From Dethiobacter sp. (lineage in GTDB: Bacteria; Bacillota; Dethiobacteria; DTU022; UBA8154): a DNA stretch of 47,562 nucleotides. Both the position numbers and the translations under genes were made by a program. The stretch spans positions 1 to 47,562 of the forward strand of contig QZJM01000053.1 in NCBI GenBank assembly GCA_003605065.1, given 5' to 3'. The notes under the pieces are model-generated. The model worked only from the letters and a program-made list of their open reading frames with translations, made no database searches and was not told where the DNA came from. Below are positions 1 through 7,838 of this stretch, piece by piece (position 1 is the stretch's first letter; each line of letters opens with the position of its first letter).

Positions 1-292
1 TATTCCCAGTCAAAAGGGATATGGACTTCCCAACACCAAATAGTATGTTTGTTTATTAATGAAAAGTTGTCAAATGCGGAGCATGAGCTGCATTCCAGGC
101 CAAATTGGGAGATATTTTCAAATATTTTGTTGTTCCAGGTATTGATATTTTCCGATATAAATGTTAACCTTTTTATGATATTTGGGTTTTATTTTTTATA
201 TCGGAAATAGCAGAGAAATCCCTGCTATCTTTTTTGTAATTTATTCAATTCAGTTTCAAAAAGAGTGACTTAGATATGCTTTCTAGTCTCAT
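1..292. other. Gene-free left edge with nested hairpins
   Basis: No convincing coding frame is seen. A perfect 13-bp inverted repeat, TTTCCGATATAAA at 149-161 and its complement at 195-207, is followed by a terminator-like hairpin described separately. The sequence is AT-rich. Its relation to the truncated prophage cluster to its right is unknown. Confidence 0.5.
207..235 (+). terminator. Intrinsic terminator reading rightward
   Basis: Stem ATAGCAG (207-213) pairs with CTGCTAT (222-228) around an 8-nt loop and is followed by CTTTTTT. It would stop plus-strand transcription arriving from outside the window. Confidence 0.55.
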
Positions 293-961
293 TTAAAGTG
301 ACTGGTAACAGCAATGCTCTCCCGAAAGGAATTCTCCCTCGCCTTTGAAGGCAAGATGTGCCTTTGGGCGGAGCTCATCCTCAGCCCACTGGACAAGCTC
401 GACTGCTGACACCTCGTAGGTGGAGATGCTCTCAAGCCTTGGCTGGCAAATATGCAATCTCACCGTTTGGATATCGTACAGTGTGTCGAAAAGGGCCAAG
501 GCCCCCAAGGCGTATAGTTTTAACTGCGGGTTATCCTCCGCCGACACTTCCACTCCCCGGCCGGATTTTAAATCTAAAATGTCAAGGGTTCCATCAGCTA
601 TGATGACGAGGTCTCCGGTTCCAAAGCCGCCTTCGACATATTGTGAGAAATCTAGTCTTTGTTCGAGCAGTATTATGGGGTCTTTGCAAGCCATTTTCGC
701 TGCGGTGATAAGCTCGGCAGCATAACCCACGTAGTCGTCTGTGTATCGCTCCATTTCCTCGCCGTCGAACTCGCTGACAGGTTTCTTGCTTTTCTGTCCG
801 AGGAATATTCGTAGTTTATGCTCGGACAGCGCGTGGGCGGCGGTGCCTTCCTCCGCAAAGACACTGCTCTGTTCATCAAAGGTTTCCTCCAGCCTTGCCG
901 AGGGTGTGCAGTGAAGCCAGCGGTGGGAGCTGGATGCGGATAACAGTGCATGCGCCTCCAT
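293..961 (-). pseudogene. DUF2800 phage protein, C-terminally truncated
   Basis: Resembles the DUF2800 family of Firmicutes prophages and integrative elements, predicted PD-(D/E)XK (Cas4-like) nucleases of the early or replication region. The N-terminal 'SSSHRWLHCTPSARLE' signature, the 'EEGTAAHALSE' helix and the 'DLVIIADGTLDILDLKSGRG' core (about residues 118-137, with the D...D-x-K nuclease signature) are visible. The frame stops at about 222 residues, just after 'GEGEFLSGEHC', where full-length members (about 370 residues, from memory) continue into a cysteine-rich tail. It is therefore truncated by a left-end deletion. A TTG lies directly before the ATG at 961; I choose the ATG because it forms a TGATG overlap with the upstream gene. 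Confidence 0.7.
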
Positions 962-1239
962 CAAAGCACCTCCGCTTCTTTGAGAAGCTCCTTATACGAC
1001 GAAGGATCAATATCAGTCAGCTTGTTTGCGCCGTATTTGGTGATGAGAGCCTTGACCGCTGCCTGCTTTCCGGACTGCGTTTTTTCAGCCAGGACAGCGC
1101 GTACTTTTTCAAGGGTGACTGTCTCCTCTGCGGCAGGCTTCTCTTCATTCGCTTCTATCGCCTTGACAAGGGCTTCGATGCTGCCTGCCAGGCTCCTTAA
1201 ATCCTCCGCTACATCAAGAGCTAGTTTGATTTTGCTCAT
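961..1239 (-). CDS. Small prophage early protein, unknown function
   Basis: A 92-residue, highly charged, helical protein beginning 'MSKIKLALDVAEDLRSLAGS'. The last part, with 'ALITKYGANKLTDIDP', resembles small proteins that sit directly upstream of DUF2800 genes in Firmicutes phages, a position it also has here. Its stop overlaps the DUF2800 start (TGATG), and its own ATG overlaps the stop of a 29-codon ORF (ATGA), so translation is probably coupled. No catalytic motif is seen. The function is unknown; a role in replication or recombination can only be guessed from position. Confidence 0.6.
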   Translation of the reverse strand: MSKIKLALDVAEDLRSLAGSIEALVKAIEANEEKPAAEETVTLEKVRAVLAEKTQSGKQAAVKALITKYGANKLTDIDPSSYKELLKEAEVL

Positions 1240-1325
1240 TTTAAAGACGCCCCCTTTGCAGTTTTCATAAGCTGCTCATTTTTGAGCGGGTTGAAATCCG
1301 CACCTTGTATAAAACCTTCGCACAT
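1236..1325 (-). CDS. 29-residue coupled small ORF in prophage cluster
   Basis: Encodes a 29-residue peptide starting MCEGFIQGADFNPLKNEQ. The start overlaps the stop of the DUF4406-like gene as TGATG, and the stop overlaps the start of the next gene as ATGA. This double coupling, in a cluster where every junction overlaps, is the main argument that it is translated. No homologue or function is recognised, and it could be the remnant of a longer gene. Confidence 0.45.
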   Translation of the reverse strand: MCEGFIQGADFNPLKNEQLMKTAKGASLK

Positions 1326-1651
1326 CACTTTTTTGCCTCCCGGCATTTGTCGTTGAAATATCTGATGGGCTTGTTCAGGCGCAGGGCTGCTTTCAACTCC
1401 GCCTCCATGCCTTCAGTAAGCCTACTGCCAAAAAGCCACATTTCGTCCGCCCGTACAAGGATTTGCAGCCCCAGCTTTATTCCCGCCTCGCGTTCCTCCG
1501 GTATGCTGTCATCAAGAAACTGAGGATTGTGCAGATGCGGTGCATATGGTACGCAGCCTTGCGACTGAACAAACCTGCAATACCCTTGAGCCCTGCTGGT
1601 GTTATACTCCACATTCCCGCGATAAGGGCTGCATACAAAAACTAATTTCAT
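1325..1651 (-). CDS. DUF4406/DUF7768-like nucleoside deoxyribosyltransferase-fold protein
   Basis: A 108-residue protein starting 'MKLVFVCSPYRGNVEYN', with the SPYRG motif and the later 'EMWLFGSRLTEGMEAEL' element. Both are typical of the nucleoside 2-deoxyribosyltransferase-like fold in small phage proteins (DUF4406/DUF7768). The second element contains the Gly-Ser/Glu-Gly-Met region expected to bind a nucleotide-like ligand. Its start overlaps the stop of the HTH gene by 4 bp (ATGA), and its stop overlaps the next ORF. The role is probably nucleotide or nucleotide-sugar metabolism during phage growth. The fold is recognised from motifs; substrate and activity are not known. Confidence 0.65.
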   Translation of the reverse strand: MKLVFVCSPYRGNVEYNTSRAQGYCRFVQSQGCVPYAPHLHNPQFLDDSIPEEREAGIKLGLQILVRADEMWLFGSRLTEGMEAELKAALRLNKPIRYFNDKCREAKK

Positions 1652-1863
1652 GCTGCCGCCTTCCTTCCTATTGTCAGGCTCGCTACGCTTTCTTCAGGGA
1701 ATAACCGCAATAATCCGGACAATAGCTTCCGTCCTGCACCGCGCCTACCGCTCAAGGAATTTGACAGATAACCTTTGCTGATGCCGATTTTCTCCGCAAG
1801 CTGGTTTTGAGACAGGTTGCTTTCATCGATTAACCTTTTTACTGTCTCAGTCTTTAATCGCAT
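1648..1863 (-). CDS. Small XRE-type helix-turn-helix protein
   Basis: A 71-residue protein. Residues about 6-45 form a Cro/C1-type HTH: 'LIDESNLSQNQLAEKIGISK' followed by 'GYLSNSLSGRR'. Such proteins in phage early regions are repressors or Cro-like regulators. It overlaps the upstream gene by 10 bp and the downstream gene by 4 bp, so it belongs to the coupled prophage cluster rather than being a divergently transcribed repressor. Confidence 0.7.
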   Translation of the reverse strand: MRLKTETVKRLIDESNLSQNQLAEKIGISKGYLSNSLSGRRGAGRKLLSGLLRLFPEESVASLTIGRKAAA

Positions 1864-2075
1864 GGTTTTTCATCCCCCTCGCTTTTCCCGGCAGGCGCTC
1901 CCTGTTGTAAGTAACGCTGAACCGCGGCTATTTGGCTATTTATGGAGATGTTTTCATCTCCACCCCTGATAAACCCGAACAACTCACTAATAAAATTGAA
2001 CGCTTCAGCTTTATGCCGGTATGGTGTAGCCTTAATCAGCGTCGCTATTTTCGGAGTCGGATTATGTTCGCTCAC
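1854..2075 (-). CDS. Hypothetical prophage cluster protein (GTG start)
   Basis: Encodes about 73 residues with no recognised domain, including 'PTPKIATLIKATPYRHKAEA' and a charged C-terminus. I take the GTG at 2075 rather than an in-frame start 39 bp upstream, because AGGAGGGTGATT lies at good spacing before it and the upstream frame is occupied by another ORF. It overlaps the HTH gene by 10 bp. Confidence 0.5.
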   Translation of the reverse strand: MSEHNPTPKIATLIKATPYRHKAEAFNFISELFGFIRGGDENISINSQIAAVQRYLQQGAPAGKSEGDEKPCD

Positions 2076-2226
2076 AACAATCACCCTCCTGCGGCAACTC
2101 CCGAATAGATACACACTGGACGCTTTCTCCGGGAACGATTACCATCACTCTGTGCTGATCGCCCAGTAAGCGACTTAGAATCCGCTCCCGCATAGAAACA
2201 TCTAAAATCGCCACCACCTTAGTCAT
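2062..2226 (-). CDS. 54-residue hypothetical, first gene of prophage cluster
   Basis: A compact 54-residue frame starting MTKVVAILDVSMRERILSRL. Its 3' end overlaps the GTG-started gene and carries that gene's ribosome binding site, so expression is probably coupled. No good Shine-Dalgarno precedes its own ATG. A 9-codon mini-frame (MSKKTINND) overlaps the ATG as AATGACTAA and could couple initiation; this is speculative. The function is unknown. Confidence 0.4.
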   Translation of the reverse strand: MTKVVAILDVSMRERILSRLLGDQHRVMVIVPGESVQCVSIRELPQEGDCCERT

Positions 2227-2382
2227 TATTGATAGTTTTCTTGGACATCCTTTTTCACTCCCTTATTGTTGTAGAGGAAACCCTCGCACAAAAGAACACT
2301 TCCGAGTTTTACCTCTCAATCTATAATGGTAAAAACCTACCGGGAAAGCTGTTTTACGAGAAAATTTTCATTGGCAAAAAAG

Positions 2383-2411
2383 AAAAAGCCCCTGAAAAAT
2401 AAGGCTTTTTT
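2383..2411 (+). terminator. Intrinsic terminator hairpin, bidirectional
   Basis: Stem AAAAAGCC (2383-2390) pairs with GGCTTTTT (2403-2410) around a 12-nt loop. The A and T runs would allow termination on either strand. Confidence 0.6.
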
Positions 2412-2490
2412 ACTGGGAAATATTTTTAGTTTTTTAATTGCAGTTACGGTAATAAACTACCCACGAACACGTTTGTAGAAGTGTTACATA

Positions 2491-2531
2491 AAAAAAGACC
2501 CAGCCTAATCTTCCAAGGCGGGTCCTTTTTT
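2491..2531. terminator. Strong bidirectional terminator
   Basis: The stem AAAAAAGACCC (2491-2501) pairs with GGGTCCTTTTTT (2520-2531) with a one-base bulge. It continues inward as GCCT (2502-2505)/AGGC (2516-2519). The A and T tracts allow termination both ways. It is a plausible 3' end for the leftward gene ending at 2773. Confidence 0.7.
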
Positions 2532-2543
2532 ACATGATTACTT

Positions 2544-2615
2544 TTACCTTTGGGTTACCAGCCGGTACAGCATGGCCGCCACTTGCCCTTTGTGTTTAGC
2601 GAGAGCCTTTCGGCG
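2544..2615 (-). pseudogene. C-terminal remnant of an S-layer homology (SLH) domain
   Basis: One minus-strand frame reads ALAKHKGQVAAMLYRLVTQR before a stop at 2544. This closely matches the '...R.E.AAMLYRL..' end of SLH cell-wall-anchoring domains. The same frame has an in-frame stop only a few codons upstream (RRKALAK...), so just the tail survives. Presumably this is the rest of a surface-protein gene lost when the accessory DNA was acquired. Confidence 0.45.
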
Positions 2616-2772
2616 TTAAAAACTTAGTATCTGTGCAGCTAAATGGCTACAGAAATGATGGTTCAGGGTGCCGACCAGAAAGCCCATGATCACAATTGTT
2701 CGCTTTAAAAGTGTGAAGATAGGCTGCTCCCTCTTTTAATAGTTCCCCTTTCTAATAAAAAGCCTCTTATCC

Positions 2773-3795
2773 TTATCCTCCATATCGGAAATCTTCTATA
2801 ATGAATCTGGTCCTATAAGATCTTTCCTCTTTATATGGGTAAAAGGGGTCATCGTCTATCACAAAATAAGCTTTCAGGCACTTTCGAAGCTCTGATACGT
2901 TGTGTTTTAGCTTGTCCTCCTGCCCTCTTAGCTTTAAATCCCCCCATGCTATCTGCCCATTATGCTCCGCCAACAAGCGCAGTATCAGCCAAAGCTTGGT
3001 CGGCTGCCCACCTTTACGTCGGTCCTTAAAGCCCATTTCAGAAAAGTGTATAGTCCTACTCTGCCCCTTGACAGTGATTTTGACCTCCTCATCAGAAATA
3101 AACCTAATGGAGATCTGTTCCCACTTGGTCCCGGGAGTAGTCTGAAACGGTATGATTTGTGCCGGTTCACACATTTTCCCCGAGGAAAGTGCCGACTCAA
3201 TGTCCAGCAAACCTATGTTAATACCTGACTCTGATAGGTTGCTATAACGTGCTAATGGGAAGAAGCAAATATCAGGGGGAAGTCCCACAGGTAGTGTTAC
3301 GGGTACAAATACCACAGCGAAAGGAAACCCCGTAAGGCTTGTTTGAAAATTATTAGTGACACGTGCAGAACGCAGAAAGTAAAAATCACGTCTTCTGCGC
3401 CCGATATACCTATGCCCGAGTGACCAAATGTCTTTATATATCTCTACAACCTCGATGTTTAGGCTCAAAGTTTTGGCAATTTGCTTAGACAGGTTTTCCA
3501 TACTGACGGCCCAGTGCTTTAAATCATTCAGGTCAACTTCCATCATCCCAAACCGTCCACAGTAACTGAAGCCTTGTACCTTCTCCCCGTGCCGCTGGAT
3601 ATCAACTTCCACAAAGCAACCGTTTTCGCAACCATCACACTCAACCGTCCTAGCAGGTGCTATCTCAACGAGTACACACATTTTAAGCAAAGCGTTAAAA
3701 AGCGCAGGATCCCATTCTTTAGTCTCCTGCCTGCTAAAAGTTGGCAGTTCCGGCCACTCTAATCGTCTTAAAATAGCGTTCAAAACGTCAGCCAC
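2773..3795 (-). CDS. Unknown protein with Cys cluster and C-terminal winged-helix-like region
   Basis: A 340-residue soluble protein, not assigned to a named family. A Cys cluster near residues 53-60 (ECDGCENGCFVEV) and a following 'YCGRFGMMEVD' look like a metal-binding module. The last 70 residues (LILRLLAEHNGQIAWGDLK, then KHNVSELRKCLK and a basic hairpin) resemble a winged helix of the transcriptional-regulator C-terminal type. The middle is beta-rich. It overlaps the end of the upstream unknown gene by 8 bp, so the two form a unit. Lying between prophage relics and a restriction system, it may be a defence-associated regulator or sensor; that is inference only. Confidence 0.6.
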   Translation of the reverse strand: MADVLNAILRRLEWPELPTFSRQETKEWDPALFNALLKMCVLVEIAPARTVECDGCENGCFVEVDIQRHGEKVQGFSYCGRFGMMEVDLNDLKHWAVSMENLSKQIAKTLSLNIEVVEIYKDIWSLGHRYIGRRRRDFYFLRSARVTNNFQTSLTGFPFAVVFVPVTLPVGLPPDICFFPLARYSNLSESGINIGLLDIESALSSGKMCEPAQIIPFQTTPGTKWEQISIRFISDEEVKITVKGQSRTIHFSEMGFKDRRKGGQPTKLWLILRLLAEHNGQIAWGDLKLRGQEDKLKHNVSELRKCLKAYFVIDDDPFYPYKEERSYRTRFIIEDFRYGG

Positions 3796-4190
3796 GGTCT
3801 ATACCCCACCGTTTTAGGTATTTTCTCAGCTTGATGTGCCGCTCTGACTCCCCTAAATCGCAAAGGTTTGGCCAAGTCAGCCGGAAAGTAACTCTACCCT
3901 TGTTTCCTTTTCCAGGAAACTTTGCCCTTAGTAGAGCTTGAGTCACGTGCAAATCCCTTAATGGTATGTCCAATAAGTCCAACATATCATAAACATGATC
4001 CGTTGTATCTGCCTCAATAATAATTCGTCTTTTACTGCCATCAGGCCTGCCAAGCACCGAAAATACTGTCAACGTTTTCAGGATTTTTGACATCAACGTC
4101 AGGCAGGCATTGCAAACGCCCAAAATATTCACCTAGCATAGGCCCCGCCACATGCCGTATAAAATTTTTTGGAACAAAATCTTTTGCCAT
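3788..4190 (-). CDS. Unknown protein, probably one gene split by a frameshift
   Basis: Two overlapping frames are seen. The 5' frame begins at an ATG at 4190 behind a strong GGAGG, runs about 49 codons (MAKDFVPKNFIRHVAGPMLG...) and stops. The 3' frame covers up to 114 codons (3788-4132), ends in 'RHIKLRKYLKRWGIDRG' and lacks a convincing ribosome binding site. Joining them near 4070, at a point like ...NPENV/LTVFSVLGRPDG..., would give one protein of about 140 residues. Alternatives are two truly overlapping genes or a sequencing indel. The 3' end overlaps the next gene by 8 bp. No family is recognised; the C-terminal part is basic. Confidence 0.45.
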
Positions 4191-4216
4191 ATTGACACAC
4201 CTCCAGCGTAATAAAC

Positions 4217-4246
4217 CCTATACAAAAACTGTCATTAAAGAATCAA
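4217..4246 (-). promoter_or_regulatory. Candidate sigma-A promoter for the 4190 gene
   Basis: On the minus strand a TTGATT -35 (4241-4246) and TATAGG -10 (4217-4222) are separated by 18 nt. They would place the transcript start a few bases before the GGAGG at about 4197-4202. Both boxes deviate from consensus. Confidence 0.35.
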
Positions 4247-4440
4247 AATATTCGGGCTACCTTACAATAACTACCATAACACAAAAGTACCTGTTGGTTG
4301 AGGCTCGGTTCTTAACTCTAATTCGTAATTTGAGATAATACGACCTTTTTATGCCCAAAAACTATGTGGGCAAGTATCTTGCCGCCCATAAGAAGTGCGT
4401 CAAAATGGAGCGGTTCATGTAATCTGAAGCATAGGAAAAC

Positions 4441-4617
4441 TCAAATTACAAAATCAAGGGGTTGCGATCGCCCTTTTCCCAGAGGCCATGTATTACCGCT
4501 AGATGAAACCGTATTTATTGTGTCTTCGGGGTAGTCCCTCTTGAGCAGGTCAAAAACCGGGTCGTTAATATCAATAATTGTAGGTTTGAATGCTAGACCA
4601 TCTAACTCTTCTCCCAC
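4441..4617 (-). CDS. 58-residue hypothetical or gene remnant after res
   Basis: A frame opening at a GTG (4617), 20 bp after the res stop, encodes a 58-residue acidic peptide containing 'DINDPVFDLLKRDYPEDTIN'. The composition looks protein-like, but only a weak AAAAGAAA precedes the GTG. It may be the tail of a third gene of the restriction operon or a remnant. No family is recognised. Confidence 0.3.
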   Translation of the reverse strand: MGEELDGLAFKPTIIDINDPVFDLLKRDYPEDTINTVSSSGNTWPLGKGRSQPLDFVI

Positions 4618-4637
4618 GATATTTCTTTTGCCGCTGC

Positions 4638-7600
4638 CTACAACACCTTACTCATCAGTTTCTCCATACAATCCTCATCTTCTAAAAACAAAACATTTCT
4701 GCTCTCGAATTCCGGCTTTTTGAGGCCATAAAAGGCACTAGAATCGGCAGCAGGGGTGCCGGACAGGATAAAGGAATTTAAAATAATCTGTTTTCCCACA
4801 CATGTTGGCTGCAGGCGGGCTTCCAATTCTTTTATGGTTTTATAAAACTGGATTTTGGGATTATTGATGTTCTTTTCCAGCATCATAATGCCCTTGGGGT
4901 CTATAAAAGTAATATACTGTTTGGTGCCTTCAGCAATCCACATAATATAATCGGGGTAAAAATTACCCGCTTCAAAGAAGCCCATGCCCATCTTGCTTTT
5001 ATTGCGCAACAGATACAGCCTCTTTTCGGTAAAAACTGCCGGGTTAGTATCGCAATAATCCTTTAACCTGTCAATAAACCGCTTTTCATCGCTATTTAAG
5101 CTGACAGGCGAGACCTCAATACGTATGCCCTTGTCAATAGAGATAAGGGGAGTATAAAGGTGGCTGTAAAAATCAAAATAGCGGAAATTTAGATGCTTGT
5201 CCTGATATTTGTTCAGGCGTCTGTTTTTTTCCAAAGCATCCTTGATTCCCTCAAACAGTCGTTCAAATTCCTCAAATCTGTCTTTATTAAATAGGGTGAT
5301 GTTGTATTCGTCGATGAAGTTCGGGTCGTTGGCTTTTAAATCTCCATAAACCAAATAGGGCGCTTCCCACTGGGCTTTATGGTATTTAAGAAATCGATCC
5401 AGATAATTTTTCAGGAGCATTACACAAATATCGTTAATCCTAGCAATTTTGTCGTAGCTGTCGATTGACATAAATGCTTCGGGAATAAATAAAGTGTACC
5501 AACCCTTGATTTTCAGGATTTCCGGCAACAGCGGCTTCTCGATACTAATGTTGTAATACGCCTTTTGGTTTTTGTATTGCAAAAGTTCCCTGTAAAGCTT
5601 ATCCCCATCTAAAAAGGCCAGGTGCAGGGGCTCTAATACCGCCTCGCCCTTTTGATAGTTCACGTCCTCTCCCTTAATAGAGGCAAGGCTTTGTACGGTA
5701 GCGTTATAATCAACTTTAACCTTATTTTTCACTAAATTGTCTAGAAAGCCATCCTCAGGGGTAGTAAGAACCAAGCGCTTGGACTGCTTTTTGAAATTTA
5801 TACCCTCTTTGACTTTAATCACCTTTAGCCTGTCTTTTGCATCGGGAAAACGGTTGACCACCGGCAGCTTAAATTCCCTGATGGAGTCATTTAAGTCCAG
5901 ATCTTCTTTTTCAAGATACTCTTTAAATTGGGCCATATAATCGGCTTTTACACCAAAGATGGTCAGGGTTTCAATCTTTCTGATGTTATTTGGCGCCGTC
6001 ACAGGGTAGTCCAGCTTGGCACTGCGCTTGAGGCAGTTTTCATACCCCTTTAGACGCACACCTCTGCCAAAGAGCTGGATAGCCTGGGAGCCCTCCCCCT
6101 TGGCAAAGTTAATCAGTCCCATGGTGGAAACCCGCCAGCTATTCCACCCTTCTGTAAACTTTTTGGAACCAATAAGAATGTTTATCTTGGAATTCTTTTC
6201 ATTTATTTTCCTGAACAACGATTCATTCTCAAATTGATTATCATCAGTGACAATACCGGTTTTTCCTTTTTCAATATTCTTAATCAGATCGCTATCTCCG
6301 CCAACACCAACATTAATAACTCCAAAATATTCATTGTCACTGCCAATACGCAGCCCAATTTCACCAGCAATCTGTTTGAGATTTACCATGTGCAGTCTGC
6401 CTGTAGAAGTTGTATCAAAGACTGTTTTCAGCAGATCATCATACACCGCTTCAGCCTTCCGGTCAAACAAATGCCAGAGAAATGAGAAATCCCCATAAAA
6501 CAACTCATGTCCTCTTTCGTCAAGCAGTCCTGTATTGTCATCCAGCAGCATTTTAATAAGGCCCACTGTTTTTTCTTTGGTTGATGTAAATCCATTAATA
6601 AAGACTAATACTTCCTGTACATCGGTCAATTCGTCCTTACTCACGGTTTTGTTGACGCTGTTCCCCACAAACACAAGCAGGGGATTTTCAATGTTAAAGG
6701 GGGCAAAGGTGGCTTTATCACTCTGATAAATCTTCATTTGCTGATAAAAGCTTAGCAAGCAGCCGGTTAAGTATATCTCCTGCTGCTCTTTGGACAGGCT
6801 CTCTTTCAAATTATAAATACGGTATTCCTTCCCATAGCCATCGTTATAGAAATATTTATAGGAATAATCAAAGATGATTGCTTTGCCATATTGATGGGCC
6901 AGGGCTTCAGCGTCTGATTTCTTCTTTTCTTCCTTGATAGCTTGCTTGAAGGTAGCTGAGTATTCAAAGGAAAACCCGTTCTCCGACAGTCGGCCGCGAT
7001 AGTCATACCATACATTGCCGGATAATCCTTTATGCCCCTCATCAACAAGGACAAGGTTGTTCTGTTCGAAACTATCAACAGAAACAGTCTTCACCTTCCC
7101 CTGCTCCTCAAGCTTGTTGATATCGATGACCAGAACCTCACCTTTTTCCTGCAAGGTATCCTTTTCAAAAAGGCGACAGCGAATACCGGAGAGTTTCATC
7201 TCATCAATATGCTGGTTAGATAAGCCTTCGTTGGGTGTCAGCAGGATGATCTGGTTCATGCTTAAACTTTTATCATACTCCCGGGCTTTCTTAAAATAAT
7301 GCTGGTACTGCAGGATATTGATATGCATGATCAGGGTCTTGCCGCTGCCGGTAGCGCACATAAAGGCCAGCTTGTTCAGGCTGTTCGCTGTATAATCTGA
7401 AATTGTTTCTCCATCGCTTTCAGAATTGAATTCATGCAGGAAATTATTTAAGTCGGCAACAAAGTTCTCCCTGTCCAGGAAGTACCTGTCAAGATACATC
7501 TCGGTAAAAAGGAGAGCAAGATACTGGAAATATTTTAGAGTAAGCCCACCCCGGCCCTCGCCGATATGCTGGACATAACGGAAGATGTTTTCATCATATT

Positions 7601-7838
7601 CCTTCAGCTTGTCCTTATTTAAAAATCCCAGCTTAACATACTTGCGTACTATAAATTCATGGAAATAGGAGGTGTTCTCTTCATTATACCCTTCCAGATC
7701 AGCAGACCTCATGTCTTCCGCCAGCTCTCTGAAATCTCTTTTGCCAAAGAGGGAAAGGAAGTATTTATTGAGCACCAGGCAGTCATTGAGATTAATGGCT
7801 TTATTTGCTTTCTTGGTCTTCTTTGCCCCCATCATCAC
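4638..7838 (-). CDS. Type III restriction enzyme, Res subunit (helicase-nuclease)
   Basis: A 1066-residue superfamily-2 helicase with a C-terminal nuclease; the Res partner cleaves DNA after ATP-dependent translocation or communication between unmethylated sites. Walker A is CATGSGKT at about residues 161-168. The DExH box is DEGH at about 268, and motif III is SAT (FEYSATF). The helicase C-terminal part contains 'GSKKFTEGWNSWRVSTMGLI' and a 'QLFGRGVRLKG' arginine-finger motif. Near residues 975-995, 'YPDYIMWI' and 'TFIDPKG' give a PD...D-x-K nuclease signature. The start overlaps the mod stop by 4 bp (ATGA), typical of co-translated Mod-Res pairs. An in-frame MMMG start leaves the exact ATG uncertain by 1-2 codons. 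The length fits the family. Confidence 0.9.
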   Translation of the reverse strand: MMMGAKKTKKANKAINLNDCLVLNKYFLSLFGKRDFRELAEDMRSADLEGYNEENTSYFHEFIVRKYVKLGFLNKDKLKEYDENIFRYVQHIGEGRGGLTLKYFQYLALLFTEMYLDRYFLDRENFVADLNNFLHEFNSESDGETISDYTANSLNKLAFMCATGSGKTLIMHINILQYQHYFKKAREYDKSLSMNQIILLTPNEGLSNQHIDEMKLSGIRCRLFEKDTLQEKGEVLVIDINKLEEQGKVKTVSVDSFEQNNLVLVDEGHKGLSGNVWYDYRGRLSENGFSFEYSATFKQAIKEEKKKSDAEALAHQYGKAIIFDYSYKYFYNDGYGKEYRIYNLKESLSKEQQEIYLTGCLLSFYQQMKIYQSDKATFAPFNIENPLLVFVGNSVNKTVSKDELTDVQEVLVFINGFTSTKEKTVGLIKMLLDDNTGLLDERGHELFYGDFSFLWHLFDRKAEAVYDDLLKTVFDTTSTGRLHMVNLKQIAGEIGLRIGSDNEYFGVINVGVGGDSDLIKNIEKGKTGIVTDDNQFENESLFRKINEKNSKINILIGSKKFTEGWNSWRVSTMGLINFAKGEGSQAIQLFGRGVRLKGYENCLKRSAKLDYPVTAPNNIRKIETLTIFGVKADYMAQFKEYLEKEDLDLNDSIREFKLPVVNRFPDAKDRLKVIKVKEGINFKKQSKRLVLTTPEDGFLDNLVKNKVKVDYNATVQSLASIKGEDVNYQKGEAVLEPLHLAFLDGDKLYRELLQYKNQKAYYNISIEKPLLPEILKIKGWYTLFIPEAFMSIDSYDKIARINDICVMLLKNYLDRFLKYHKAQWEAPYLVYGDLKANDPNFIDEYNITLFNKDRFEEFERLFEGIKDALEKNRRLNKYQDKHLNFRYFDFYSHLYTPLISIDKGIRIEVSPVSLNSDEKRFIDRLKDYCDTNPAVFTEKRLYLLRNKSKMGMGFFEAGNFYPDYIMWIAEGTKQYITFIDPKGIMMLEKNINNPKIQFYKTIKELEARLQPTCVGKQIILNSFILSGTPAADSSAFYGLKKPEFESRNVLFLEDEDCMEKLMSKVL

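Larger units (their letters stand above)
2227..2772. other. Gene-free gap with two terminators and an SLH remnant
   Basis: Separates the prophage cluster from the next minus-strand gene. No intact gene is seen. It holds two intrinsic-terminator hairpins and a short fragment of an S-layer-homology domain, each listed separately. Confidence 0.6.

Noticed and set aside
4349-4420. 23-codon plus-strand frame MPKNYVGKYLAAHKKCVKME
   Set aside because: It overlaps two small hairpins (TGCCC/GGGCA and GGCAAG/CTTGCC), lacks a ribosome site and has no recognisable homologue.
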